DNA from: Candidatus Solibacter sp.
GTDB lineage: Bacteria; Acidobacteriota; Terriglobia; Bryobacterales; Bryobacteraceae
Reading direction: 5' to 3'
Assembly (NCBI GenBank): GCA_026394025.1
Contig: JAPKZC010001034.1
Coordinates: 1 to 6,226 of the forward strand
DNA length: 6,226 bases
Both the position numbers and the translations under genes were made by a program. Below, one piece after another: positions 1 to 5,453 of this stretch (its first letter is position 1; each line of letters opens with the position of its first letter). A model generated the notes under the pieces. That model was not told the DNA's origin and did no database searches. It saw nothing but the letters and a program-made list of their open reading frames with translations.

Positions 1-1
1 C

Positions 2-76
2 CACCAGGTGACGCACGATTTCGAAGACGACGCGCTTTATCTGCCCGAGTTCGCCTCCAGGCTGGCCGCCGTCTAA
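2..76 (+). CDS. C-terminal end of an unidentified protein (5' end outside window)
   Basis: An open frame enters from the left edge and ends at TAA (74-76), encoding 24 residues that finish ...LPEFASRLAAV. It has no stop before the terminal one and reads like an ordinary acidic/amphipathic C-terminus, but this is too little to assign a family. Its stop overlaps the TAG (75-73) of the convergent TIM-barrel gene, so the two genes share four bases. That end-to-end packing is the main reason to believe the fragment is real. It could also be a chance open frame, given its short length. Confidence 0.45.
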   Translation, partial: HQVTHDFEDDALYLPEFASRLAAV

Positions 77-894
77 GCCCCGGTCAGCGCGCGCAGCAGG
101 CGGACGCCTTCCGTGAGATCGCGGATGCGTTCCTGCCGGTCTTCCGTCTCGCGTTCCACATTCAACGGTCCGCGAAAGCCCACCTTCCGCAGCATCTCCA
201 CGAATCGCGCAATACCCACCGACCCCTTGCCCAGCGGGCGTTCCATGCCCAATGCGCCTGCAACGCCGGCAGCCGGCCAGTCGCCGTCTTTGCAATGCAC
301 CGAAATTACCAGCGGAGCCAGCGTCGCTAGCGCCGCCCTGGGTTCACCGGTGCCGTAGAGAATCAGGTTGGCCGGGTCGAAGTTGATGCGCAGGTTGGCG
401 CGGTCCACGTCGCGCACAAACTCGAGCAGCACCTGCGCCGGCTCCTGGCCGGTTTCGAGCGCGAAACTCTGCCCGTGCCGCGCGGCATGGTCGCAGACCT
501 GGCGCACCATCTGGCGTACGGCGGCGTAATCCGGGTGTTCCGCGTCCTCCGGCACAAAGCCGACGTGGCAGGCGATGCTGTCCACGCCTAATTCGGCGGC
601 GAAATCGCTAACCGCCAGCGTGCGGGACAGGCGCCCGGCGCGCGTATCCGGCGGGATGAACCCCACGGTGCGCGCCACCGCCGGAATATCGGCGTAGTCT
701 TCGCCTTCGTACGCGGCGAATACGGTCACCAGCGTAATTCCCGCGGAAGCGAGCGCGGTCTTCCACGCTGCGGCCACGGCCCCGGTCAGCCGCATTCCGC
801 CCGGAATGCCCAACTGCCCGTAACGCACGCCGAGGGAGCGCACCATTTCCAAATCGTCGCGCTCCGCCCAGAACATCACTCCAGGTTCGAACAT
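73..894 (-). CDS. sugar phosphate isomerase/epimerase family TIM-barrel protein
   Basis: A 273-residue protein of the xylose-isomerase-like / AP-endonuclease-2 TIM-barrel superfamily. Family members isomerise or epimerise sugars, or dehydrate inosose-type polyols, using a divalent metal; the substrate here cannot be read from sequence. Likely metal ligands are visible at strand ends in the expected order: E147 (LETGQE), D173 (NFDPAN), H200 (SVHCKDGD) and E247 (NVERE). H110 in CHVGF is a further candidate active-site residue. The usual GKG-x-(V/I) segment (LGKGSVGIARF, about 221-231) precedes the last strand. The start is the ATG at 894 rather than the upstream in-frame codon at 1008, because a GGGAGG (908-903) lies 8 nt before it and homology begins at MFEPGVMFW. 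The upstream oxidoreductase ends at 876, so the two overlap by 19 bp and are probably translationally coupled. Cytoplasmic; no signal peptide seen. Such pairs are common in inositol and unusual-sugar catabolism. Confidence 0.85.
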   Translation of the reverse strand: MFEPGVMFWAERDDLEMVRSLGVRYGQLGIPGGMRLTGAVAAAWKTALASAGITLVTVFAAYEGEDYADIPAVARTVGFIPPDTRAGRLSRTLAVSDFAAELGVDSIACHVGFVPEDAEHPDYAAVRQMVRQVCDHAARHGQSFALETGQEPAQVLLEFVRDVDRANLRINFDPANLILYGTGEPRAALATLAPLVISVHCKDGDWPAAGVAGALGMERPLGKGSVGIARFVEMLRKVGFRGPLNVERETEDRQERIRDLTEGVRLLRALTGA

Positions 895-1895
895 AGAATT
901 TTCCTCCCGTTCCTTTCGCGCGCCGCCAGCAGGGTGCGCATCAACTCCACGGCGACAGCCGATTCCCGCGGAGGGCACCGCTCGGGTTGGCGCCCTGAGC
1001 GGCAGCACTCCACAAAGTATTCGATCTCGGCGGCGTAGCCGTCGCGTACGGCTAGCCCATCGCCCAGCGGCAGCGCCTGTTCGGTCTGCGTGTAGAGCGT
1101 CGGCGGGCGCCCGGCGGAACTGTACTCGACGGTTCCTCCGTCCAGGGTGACGCTGTATTCCATACCGAAGGGGAACGCGCCCTCATGCTGCCAACCGCCG
1201 CACACGGCCACGGTGCCGAATGGGTAGAACAATTGCCCGTGCAGCATGTCCAAGCCGGCGGCCGCGTCGCAGTGACCCACCGCGGACACCGCTTCGGGAC
1301 GGCCGAAAAGATGCAGGCACATGTCGACATCGTGGATCAAAAGGTCGAACACGCCACCGCCGCTTTTTTCGGGGTCTTTCAGCCATCCGCCCCACGCCGG
1401 GGCCGCGCAGCGCCGGCGGAAGAAGGCGCCGCGCACGGCCCCGAGCCCGGGCAGTGCATTGCGCAGTGCCACATACTCGGGGAAGAAGCGCAGCACCTGG
1501 CCGCTCATGAGGATTCTGCCGGCGCGTTCCGCGGCGGCGATCATGCGCCGCGCGCCCGCGCCCTCGAGCGCCATGGGCTTTTCCACCAGGACGTGCTTGC
1601 CGGCGCGCAGCGCTTCCACCGCCACGTCTTCGTGCAGGAAGGTAGGGAGGCAGAGATCCACGGCGTCGATGTCGCAATCGCCGAGCACGGCCGCCAGGTC
1701 GCGGTACTGCTTGATTGCGGAGAAATCAAGAAATTCGCCCGGCCGGCCCAGGTTGCCCTGGGTGGCCGTCAGGTCGCCAGAGAGCTGACGCTCATCGTTC
1801 GAAAAGACCGCCGCCAAGGTTGCGCCAGCCACCTCGCGCAGAGCGCGCAGATGGACACCGCCCATGAAACCTAATCCGAGCATCGCGATTCGCAT
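876..1895 (-). CDS. Gfo/Idh/MocA family NAD(P)-dependent oxidoreductase
   Basis: A 339-residue cytoplasmic dehydrogenase of the glucose-fructose oxidoreductase / inositol dehydrogenase / MocA family, oxidising or reducing a sugar, polyol or derivative with NAD(P). An N-terminal Rossmann fold opens with GLGFMGGVH (7-15). The family EKP motif is at 105-107 (HVLVEKPMAL), with K106 as the conserved catalytic/cofactor lysine. The C-terminal catalytic domain carries GGGVFDLLIHDVD (179-191), with D184 and H188 at the usual active-site positions. Length matches the family (330-400). The ATG at 1895 gives MRIAMLGLG, the canonical beginning; only weak ribosome-binding complementarity is visible before it. 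It is the first gene of a two-gene leftward unit with the TIM-barrel protein, and the pairing suggests oxidation followed by isomerisation or epimerisation of a sugar. The specific substrate is unknown. Confidence 0.9.
   Translation of the reverse strand: MRIAMLGLGFMGGVHLRALREVAGATLAAVFSNDERQLSGDLTATQGNLGRPGEFLDFSAIKQYRDLAAVLGDCDIDAVDLCLPTFLHEDVAVEALRAGKHVLVEKPMALEGAGARRMIAAAERAGRILMSGQVLRFFPEYVALRNALPGLGAVRGAFFRRRCAAPAWGGWLKDPEKSGGGVFDLLIHDVDMCLHLFGRPEAVSAVGHCDAAAGLDMLHGQLFYPFGTVAVCGGWQHEGAFPFGMEYSVTLDGGTVEYSSAGRPPTLYTQTEQALPLGDGLAVRDGYAAEIEYFVECCRSGRQPERCPPRESAVAVELMRTLLAARERNGRKILCSNLE
903..908 (-). promoter_or_regulatory. Shine-Dalgarno site for the TIM-barrel gene
   Basis: GGGAGG on the minus strand lies 8 nt before the ATG at 894, inside the 3' end of the oxidoreductase gene. 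It fixes the start of the downstream protein and argues against the 38-residue longer version starting at 1008, whose extra residues resemble an out-of-frame reading of the neighbouring gene. Confidence 0.7.
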
Positions 1896-1976
1896 CGTTT
1901 CACGATCTTACCGCGTGGCAGGGCTGCCCGCTGTGGCAAAACTGCTGGATGGCTATCGATATCACGCTCGCGGACC

Positions 1977-2005
1977 TTGCAGCCAATCCAGGGTGTCTGT
2001 AGACT
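1977..2005 (+). promoter_or_regulatory. possible sigma-70-type promoter before the small ORF
   Basis: TTGCAG (1977-1982) and TAGACT (2000-2005) are separated by 17 nt in the 120-bp gap between divergent genes. The match is only partial (3/6 and 4/6 to consensus). If real, transcription would begin about 2012, giving the ATG at 2016 almost no leader. Weak call based on motif spacing and position alone. Confidence 0.25.
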
Positions 2006-2015
2006 GTTAATCGGG

Positions 2016-2240
2016 ATGCAAGACCGGTACCCACTCACAATTGCTCAGCTTCGCCAGGCCAGGGACGATTTGGCCGCGATGCAGGAGCAGGCTGAAGAGA
2101 TTTCGCGACTTATGGCGGCGGGATACGGCGCCTCGGACCCGAAGACTATTCGAGCCGGAGAGCTCAACGCCGCCATTCAGCGCCTGCAATGGGAATTGGA
2201 GCGGAGTGCCGGGAGCAGTGCCGGCGCGACCCGCGCCTGA
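2016..2240 (+). CDS. small predicted helical protein of unknown function
   Basis: A 74-residue protein starting MQDRYPLTIAQLRQARDDL. I do not recognise a family. The sequence looks almost entirely helical, with a charged coiled-coil-like segment around residues 9-35 (ARDDL..MQEQAEEISRLM) and a second helix near 45-62 (LNAAIQRLQWELER), joined by a Gly/Ser/Pro turn. The C-terminal tail SAGSSAGATRA looks disordered. No Cys, transmembrane or signal segment. The ATG at 2016 is preferred to an in-frame TTG at 1977, since that codon overlaps a possible promoter and the extra residues look non-native. No good Shine-Dalgarno is seen, only GGG directly before the ATG. The gene is divergent from the oxidoreductase. 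It is probably genuine because its amino-acid pattern is structured, but translation is not proven. Confidence 0.55.
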   Translation: MQDRYPLTIAQLRQARDDLAAMQEQAEEISRLMAAGYGASDPKTIRAGELNAAIQRLQWELERSAGSSAGATRA

Positions 2241-2300
2241 GGCAGCGGCCGGGGGGCACGTTACCCGCTACAACGGTCGGCAGTCGGCCGCGGTCCGTCC

Positions 2301-2318
2301 ATTCAAAATATTCAAAAT
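2301..2318. repeat. tandem 9-bp repeat, ATTCAAAAT x2, AT-rich block
   Basis: Two adjacent perfect copies of ATTCAAAAT open an AT-rich block (2301-2340) in otherwise GC-rich DNA, about 30 bp upstream of the probable promoter of the cyclic-nucleotide-binding protein. The placement suits an UP-like element or a regulator site. That function is inference; only the repeat is directly seen. Confidence 0.5.
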
Positions 2319-2345
2319 AGACAACCAGATTAGATATTAATGCAC

Positions 2346-2376
2346 TTGACTTTCTTGTTGGCTAGGGATCTAATAT
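2346..2376 (+). promoter_or_regulatory. probable promoter of the cyclic-nucleotide-binding-domain gene
   Basis: TTGACT (2346-2351) is a 5/6 match to the sigma-70 -35 box. Downstream, TCTAAT (2369-2374, 17-nt spacer) or TAATAT (2371-2376, 19-nt spacer) can act as the -10. The implied start near 2381 leaves a leader of about 20 nt carrying AAGGCGAG before the ATG at 2403. This makes the in-frame ATG at 2340 an unlikely start, since it lies upstream of the promoter. Confidence 0.5.
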
Positions 2377-2402
2377 TTCCGGCAGAGTTCTCAAGGCGAG
2401 TT

Positions 2403-2879
2403 ATGACTTCTGAAACGGTGGTACTGGACCGGTGCCCCTTTTTCGAGCAGTTCCAGCCAAAGCACCTGGACAAGCTCATGATGTTGGGCACTCAGGTTCA
2501 CTTCACAGCAGGTGACATTATTTTCCGGGAGGGCGACGAGGCCCCGCAGTTCTACGTGTTGCTGTCCGGGCGGGTCGCACTGGAGGCCAGTTTTGGCGGC
2601 CGGCAGGTGCGCATCGACACTCTCTACGGGGGCGACGAACTGGGCTGGTCCGCCGTCCTGCAGCGCAAGAAGCAGTTCCAGGCGCGCGCGTTGGAGTCTG
2701 TGCAAGCACTGGTTTTCGAGGTTTCCGGCATGCGCGACGCGTTTGACGGGAATCCCTATTTCGGCCGGGCATTTCTGGAGCGATTGCTGACGGTAGTAGC
2801 GGAACGGCTGCAGAACACGCGCCTGCAACTGGCTGCGGCCCTTGCGGAGGCCCAGGCAGCCTCCAAACCGCCGTCCTGA
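2403..2879 (+). CDS. stand-alone cyclic nucleotide-binding (cNMP/Crp-type) domain protein
   Basis: A 158-residue cytoplasmic protein made of one cyclic-nucleotide-binding beta-roll. After an N-terminal helix region (LDRCPFFEQFQPKHLDKL, about 9-26) come the strands with GDIIFREGD (37-45) and YVLLSGRVAL, then the phosphate-binding cassette GDELGW (77-82) with E79 and the conserved arginine R95 (QARALES). The C-terminus is helical (FLERLLTVVAERLQNTRLQLAAALAEAQA). No DNA-binding HTH follows, unlike Crp/Fnr, so it is a sensor or adaptor rather than an evident transcription factor. The cassette keeps the Glu and Arg typical of cAMP/cGMP binders, but ligand binding is unproven. The start at 2403 is chosen for AAGGCGAG just upstream and a promoter lying between 2340 and 2403. 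From general knowledge, such single-domain proteins can precede Fe-S/hydrogenase or Hdr-type redox genes; the Fe-S remnants immediately downstream fit that. Confidence 0.85.
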   Translation: MTSETVVLDRCPFFEQFQPKHLDKLMMLGTQVHFTAGDIIFREGDEAPQFYVLLSGRVALEASFGGRQVRIDTLYGGDELGWSAVLQRKKQFQARALESVQALVFEVSGMRDAFDGNPYFGRAFLERLLTVVAERLQNTRLQLAAALAEAQAASKPPS

Positions 2880-2893
2880 GTGTGGTGGACCCT

Positions 2894-3028
2894 ATGCCCA
2901 CCGGCATGATTGCGGGCGCCAACACGACGAAGATCGCTCCATGGGTTACCGCTCAGCACGTCCAAGGAGAACCCGATGGCCACGCGCCGACCCTGAAGAG
3001 ATCTGTTTGCAGTGTCGGATCCATTTGA
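2894..3028 (+). CDS. doubtful 44-residue ORF between CNBD gene and Fe-S remnants
   Basis: An ATG 14 nt after the cyclic-nucleotide-binding gene's stop opens a frame encoding MPTGMIAGANTTKIAPW..., ending at TGA 3026-3028. I recognise no family. No convincing ribosome binding site precedes the ATG, and the frame runs through the better supported start site at 2976 in another frame. It may be the remnant of a lost gene or chance. It is included because it fills an otherwise unassigned gap. Confidence 0.15.
   Translation: MPTGMIAGANTTKIAPWVTAQHVQGEPDGHAPTLKRSVCSVGSI
2964..2969 (+). promoter_or_regulatory. strong Shine-Dalgarno AAGGAG before an interrupted ORF
   Basis: AAGGAG sits 6 nt before the ATG at 2976, as good a site as any in the window. 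The frame it serves stops after six codons (MATRRP, TGA 2994-2996), which makes it the marker of a broken gene start. Confidence 0.55.
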
Positions 3029-3168
3029 AAAAGCGTTGCCTGGTACGGGAGGCCGCCCAATCGCAGTGTTTTCACCAACTGCGCAAGAGTAAGCAACAGG
3101 TGAAAGGTGACCCTACGGAAGCTAAGGTTTCAACGCGAGTCGGACCCCGAGTGGGCCCGACCGGTTAG
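2976..3168 (+). pseudogene. small Cys-rich protein, frameshifted near its start
   Basis: A good ribosome binding site and ATG start MATRRP and hit TGA at once. Removing one C from the CCC at 2991-2993 joins the start to the neighbouring frame as MATRRPEEICLQC and onward. That frame continues HLKKRCLVREAAQSQC and FHQLRKSKQQ and ends at TAG 3166-3168. Four cysteines in the spacing C-x2-C-x7-C-x9-C, surrounded by Lys/Arg, suggest a small metal (Zn or Fe-S) binding protein; the family is not recognised. The last ~20 residues overlap the start of the HdrC-like ORF in another frame and look non-native, so a second lesion is possible. It could be a real pseudogene, a one-base sequence error or, less likely, a frameshift-decoded gene. 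Confidence 0.4.
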
Positions 3169-3385
3169 TGAACGTCCCGGCTGTTGGGGCCTGTTCTGCT
3201 GCCTTCAATGCGGTGCTTGCTCGGGTATCTGCCCGCTCTCCAGTTCGATAGATTTCAGCCCGCGCCGCATTATCGCCCTCGTCCGGAAGGGATTTCGACT
3301 CCTGCAAGGCCATCGTCGCCCTGCGTTGCTGCCGCATCAGGGGAGAGGTTTGGGGGACTACTGGGAGCAGGATCCGGTTGCCTGA
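3107..3385 (+). pseudogene. N-terminal fragment of an HdrC-like 4Fe-4S protein
   Basis: The frame from a GTG at 3107 encodes 92 residues. Residues 1-63 resemble the start of heterodisulfide-reductase subunit C-type ferredoxins: a short N-terminal arm, then a perfect cluster motif C32-x2-C35-x2-C38-x3-C42-P43 (CLQCGACSGICP), then the family-typical DFSPRRIIALVRKG (49-62). HdrC normally goes on to a second CxxCxxCxxxCP and exceeds 150 residues. Here homology ends about 3295 and the remaining 29 residues (rich in Arg/Pro/Gly) are unlike it. The next frame reads SCKAIVALRCC, which might be a shifted trace of the second cluster region. In the family, HdrC carries two 4Fe-4S clusters and passes electrons between HdrA and HdrB or similar partners. 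No HdrA or HdrB follows. It is most likely a decayed remnant. A functional one-cluster ferredoxin is the alternative. Confidence 0.6.
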
Positions 3386-3536
3386 CCAATCCGCTCTTCT
3401 CCCTTCTACGTCGTACCCACCCAGCAATGCCCTGGCGCCTGTGACCTCATCTCATCCAGGGAGGGCCCGCCAGTCTTGGGCGGCGAATCGAGACATGTTA
3501 GTCTTTTACTTCGGCAATGACTCGGTCCTCATTTTC
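3386..3536. other. intergenic region upstream of the aldolase gene
   Basis: No gene is supported here. The aldolase frame happens to stay open upstream to 3378, but the added residues are low-quality (Ser/Pro/Arg-rich) and precede the clear ribosome binding site. A weak promoter-like pair, TTGGGC (3476-3481) and TTAGTC (3498-3503, 16-nt spacer, TG just before it), could drive the aldolase-kinase operon. A 5-bp hairpin, CCGCC/GGCGG with a 7-nt loop, lies near 3468-3484. Neither is strong. Confidence 0.3.
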
Positions 3537-3541
3537 AGGAG
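3537..3541 (+). promoter_or_regulatory. Shine-Dalgarno AGGAG of the aldolase gene
   Basis: AGGAG 7 nt before the ATG at 3549 fixes the aldolase start and removes 57 upstream in-frame codons that do not resemble the family. Confidence 0.75.
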
Positions 3542-3548
3542 CAATACG

Positions 3549-4226
3549 ATGGCACGCTTTTCGAGACTAAAAGTACTTAACGCGATGATCGATACGGGCC
3601 TCGTGCCCGTCTTCTACCACCCAAACCTGGAGGTGGCCCGCGAGGTTGCCAAGGCTTGCCTCGCCGGCGGCTGCCGGTTGCTGGAGTTCACCAACCGCGG
3701 CGACCATGCCTGGGAGGTCTTCAATGAACTGGAGAAGTACTGCGCCCGCGAACTGCCCGAAATGATCCTCGGCGTCGGTTCCATCGTGGACCCCGGAACG
3801 GCGTCCCTGTACATCAATTGCGGCGCCAGCTTCGTCGTCGGTCCGGTGCTGAATCCCGATGTCGCGCGCGCCTGCAACCGGCGCAAGATCCCGTACTCTC
3901 CGGGGTGCGGCAGCGCTTCGGAGATCTCGCAGGCGGAGGAACTCGGCTGCGAAATCGTCAAGGTATTTCCCGGTAAGGAAGTGGGCGGCCCGGCCTTCGT
4001 GAAGTCCGTCAAGGGGCCGTGCCCGTGGGTCTCCATCATGCCCACCGGAGGGGTGGAGGCCACCGAAGCCTCGCTCAAGAGCTGGTTTGGCGCGGGCGTG
4101 AGCTGCGTGGGGATGGGCTCCAACCTGCTAAGCAGCGAACTGCTTAAGGCCGGCGACTACGCGGGCATCGCGGCCAATGTGCACGCCACACTGGAGATGA
4201 TCCAGGCGATCAGGGGAGGAAAATAG
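3549..4226 (+). CDS. eda: KDPG/KHG aldolase (2-dehydro-3-deoxy-phosphogluconate aldolase)
   Basis: A 225-residue class I aldolase of the Eda family that cleaves 2-keto-3-deoxy-6-phosphogluconate into pyruvate and glyceraldehyde 3-phosphate; many members also act on 4-hydroxy-2-oxoglutarate. The fold is a cytoplasmic TIM barrel, usually trimeric. Visible landmarks are the substrate arginine/glutamate segment LLEFTNRG with E46 as the likely general acid/base, GVGSIVDPG (75-83), PGCGSASE (118-125), the Schiff-base lysine K138 in EIVKVFPG, and the phosphate-binding MPTGGV (164-169). Length is close to E. coli Eda (213). Variation from textbook motifs (GVGSIVDPG for G-A/T-G-T, PGCGS for PG) is typical of a divergent subfamily rather than of damage. 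It is followed after 3 bp by a PfkB kinase that would make its substrate, so the two form an operon for the last steps of hexuronate, pectin or Entner-Doudoroff catabolism. Confidence 0.9.
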   Translation: MARFSRLKVLNAMIDTGLVPVFYHPNLEVAREVAKACLAGGCRLLEFTNRGDHAWEVFNELEKYCARELPEMILGVGSIVDPGTASLYINCGASFVVGPVLNPDVARACNRRKIPYSPGCGSASEISQAEELGCEIVKVFPGKEVGGPAFVKSVKGPCPWVSIMPTGGVEATEASLKSWFGAGVSCVGMGSNLLSSELLKAGDYAGIAANVHATLEMIQAIRGGK

Positions 4227-4229
4227 GAT

Positions 4230-5327
4230 ATGGCACTGGCCATCAAACCCCGCGAGGATTGCCGTTGGGACGCTGCCGCGCTCGGCGAGATCATGCTGCG
4301 GCTCGATCCCGGTGAAGGCCGCATCCGCACCGCGCGCAACTTCCGTGTCTGGGAAGGCGGCGGCGAGTACAACGTGGTCCGCGGTCTGCGCCGCTGCTTC
4401 GGATTGCGCACCACCGTGGTCACCGCCATCGTCGAAAACGATGTCGGCCGTCTGCTGGAAGACCTGATGCTGCAAGGCGGCGTCGATCTCTCGCACATCA
4501 AGTGGGTGCCCTTCGACGGCATTGGCCGCACGGCGCGAGTCGGCTTGAACTTTACCGAGCGCGGCTACGGCCTGCGTGGCGCGGTCGGCTGCTCGGACCG
4601 TGGCTGGTCGGCGGCTTCGCAATTGAAGCCCGGCGACGTGAATTGGAAACAGCTCTTCGAGGAGGATGGTGTTCGCTGGTTCCATTGTGGCGGCATCTTC
4701 GCGGCGCTCTCCGCCACCACGGCAGATCTCGTCATCGAGGCCATGGAAGCCGCACGCGCCGCCGGCACGGTGATCTCTTACGACCTCAACTTCCGCGCCT
4801 CGCTGTGGAAGTCGCAGGGCGGCATCGAGCGCGCCGTGGCGGTCAACCGGCGCATCGCCTCGCTGGTCGATGTCATGATCGGCAACGAAGAGGATTTCAC
4901 CGCGGCACTGGGATTCCAGGTGCCCGGTATGGATGAGCATATTTCCAAGCTCGACCCCGCGAACTTCCGCAAGATGATCGCCGAAGTGGTCAACATGTAC
5001 CCCAACTTTAAGGCGGTGGCCACCACGCTGCGCAATGCCAAGACGGCCACTCTGAACGATTGGGGCGCGATTCTCTGGACCGGCGGCGAGTTCTACGAAG
5101 CGCCTCTCCGCGAGAATCTGGAGATCTACGACCGCGTCGGCGGCGGCGATAGCTTCGCTTCCGGCCTCGCCTACGGCTTCCTGGCCGGCAAGACTCCCCA
5201 GGAAGCGGTGCAGTACGGCGCGGCGCACGGCGCTCTGGCCATGACCACCCCGGGCGATACCAGCATGGCGTCGCTCAAAGAAGTGGAAGCGGCGATGAAA
5301 GGAAAAGGCGCGCGCGTCATCCGGTAA
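4230..5327 (+). CDS. PfkB-family sugar kinase, probable 2-keto-3-deoxygluconate kinase
   Basis: A 365-residue ribokinase/PfkB-fold kinase. It shows an N-terminal ALGEIMLRLDPG (17-28), the sugar-binding glycine segment EGGGEYNVVRGL (42-53; family form GG-x-x-x-N), DLNFRASLW (185-193), GNEEDF (218-223), and the C-terminal PfkB signature DRVGGGDSFASG (301-312), with D307 the expected catalytic base and the preceding glycines the anion hole. It is longer than E. coli KdgK (309), with extra sequence around residues 110-150 and 230-260. The ATG is 3 bp after the aldolase stop; GGGGAGG at 4212-4218 and AGGA at 4225-4228 serve as ribosome binding sites. The aldolase partner makes phosphorylation of KDG to KDPG the best guess. 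The kinase specificity itself cannot be read from the motifs; ribokinase- or fructokinase-like activity remains possible. Confidence 0.85.
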   Translation: MALAIKPREDCRWDAAALGEIMLRLDPGEGRIRTARNFRVWEGGGEYNVVRGLRRCFGLRTTVVTAIVENDVGRLLEDLMLQGGVDLSHIKWVPFDGIGRTARVGLNFTERGYGLRGAVGCSDRGWSAASQLKPGDVNWKQLFEEDGVRWFHCGGIFAALSATTADLVIEAMEAARAAGTVISYDLNFRASLWKSQGGIERAVAVNRRIASLVDVMIGNEEDFTAALGFQVPGMDEHISKLDPANFRKMIAEVVNMYPNFKAVATTLRNAKTATLNDWGAILWTGGEFYEAPLRENLEIYDRVGGGDSFASGLAYGFLAGKTPQEAVQYGAAHGALAMTTPGDTSMASLKEVEAAMKGKGARVIR

Positions 5328-5333
5328 CGGGCA

Positions 5334-5433
5334 ACCGCTCCCGACCCAGAGGGCACCCCGATCGCGGCTCCGCTCCGAGCTGCGATGCGGCAACCAGAAC
5401 CGCGACCGGGGTACCCTCTGGGTCGGGAGCGGT
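5334..5433. repeat. 100-base palindrome with 39-bp arms between convergent operons
   Basis: The left arm (5334-5372, beginning ACCGCTCCCGACCC) is the inverted copy of the right arm (5395-5433, ending GGGTCGGGAGCGGT). There are four non-matching positions (5354/5413, 5361/5406, 5368/5399, 5371/5396) and a 22-nt loop. In rightward RNA each of these is an A-C mismatch; in leftward RNA each is a G-U pair, so the leftward transcript folds without interruption. A second small hairpin, GCGGCTC/GAGCTGC (5364-5370 with 5377-5383), competes with the tip. No T-run follows on either strand, so it is not a textbook intrinsic terminator. It may still end both convergent transcripts, or be a member of a dispersed palindromic repeat family. 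It lies 6 bp after the kinase stop and 20 bp beyond the trmD stop. Confidence 0.85.
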
Positions 5434-5453
5434 CGAACCAGGCCGCGTAGACC

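Noticed and set aside
895..1008. 38-residue N-terminal extension of the TIM-barrel protein
   Set aside because: It overlaps the conserved end of the oxidoreductase gene, is Arg/Gly/Ala-rich like an off-frame reading, and a strong GGGAGG favours the ATG at 894.
1185..1874. 229-codon open frame on the plus strand opposite the oxidoreductase
   Set aside because: It is the antisense shadow of the Gfo/Idh gene, with no recognisable motif.
3378..3548. 57-residue N-terminal extension of the aldolase
   Set aside because: It starts at TTG, is of low-quality composition, and AGGAG at 3537-3541 clearly serves the ATG at 3549.
4128..5393. 421-codon open frame on the minus strand opposite the aldolase end and the kinase
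   Set aside because: It is a GC-rich shadow: the + strand kinase has all family motifs, while this frame shows His/Asp/Arg-rich sequence with no recognisable domain.
5334..5433. Calling the palindrome a standard Rho-independent terminator
   Set aside because: No T-run follows the stem on either strand and the stem is far longer than usual, so it is reported as a palindromic repeat.
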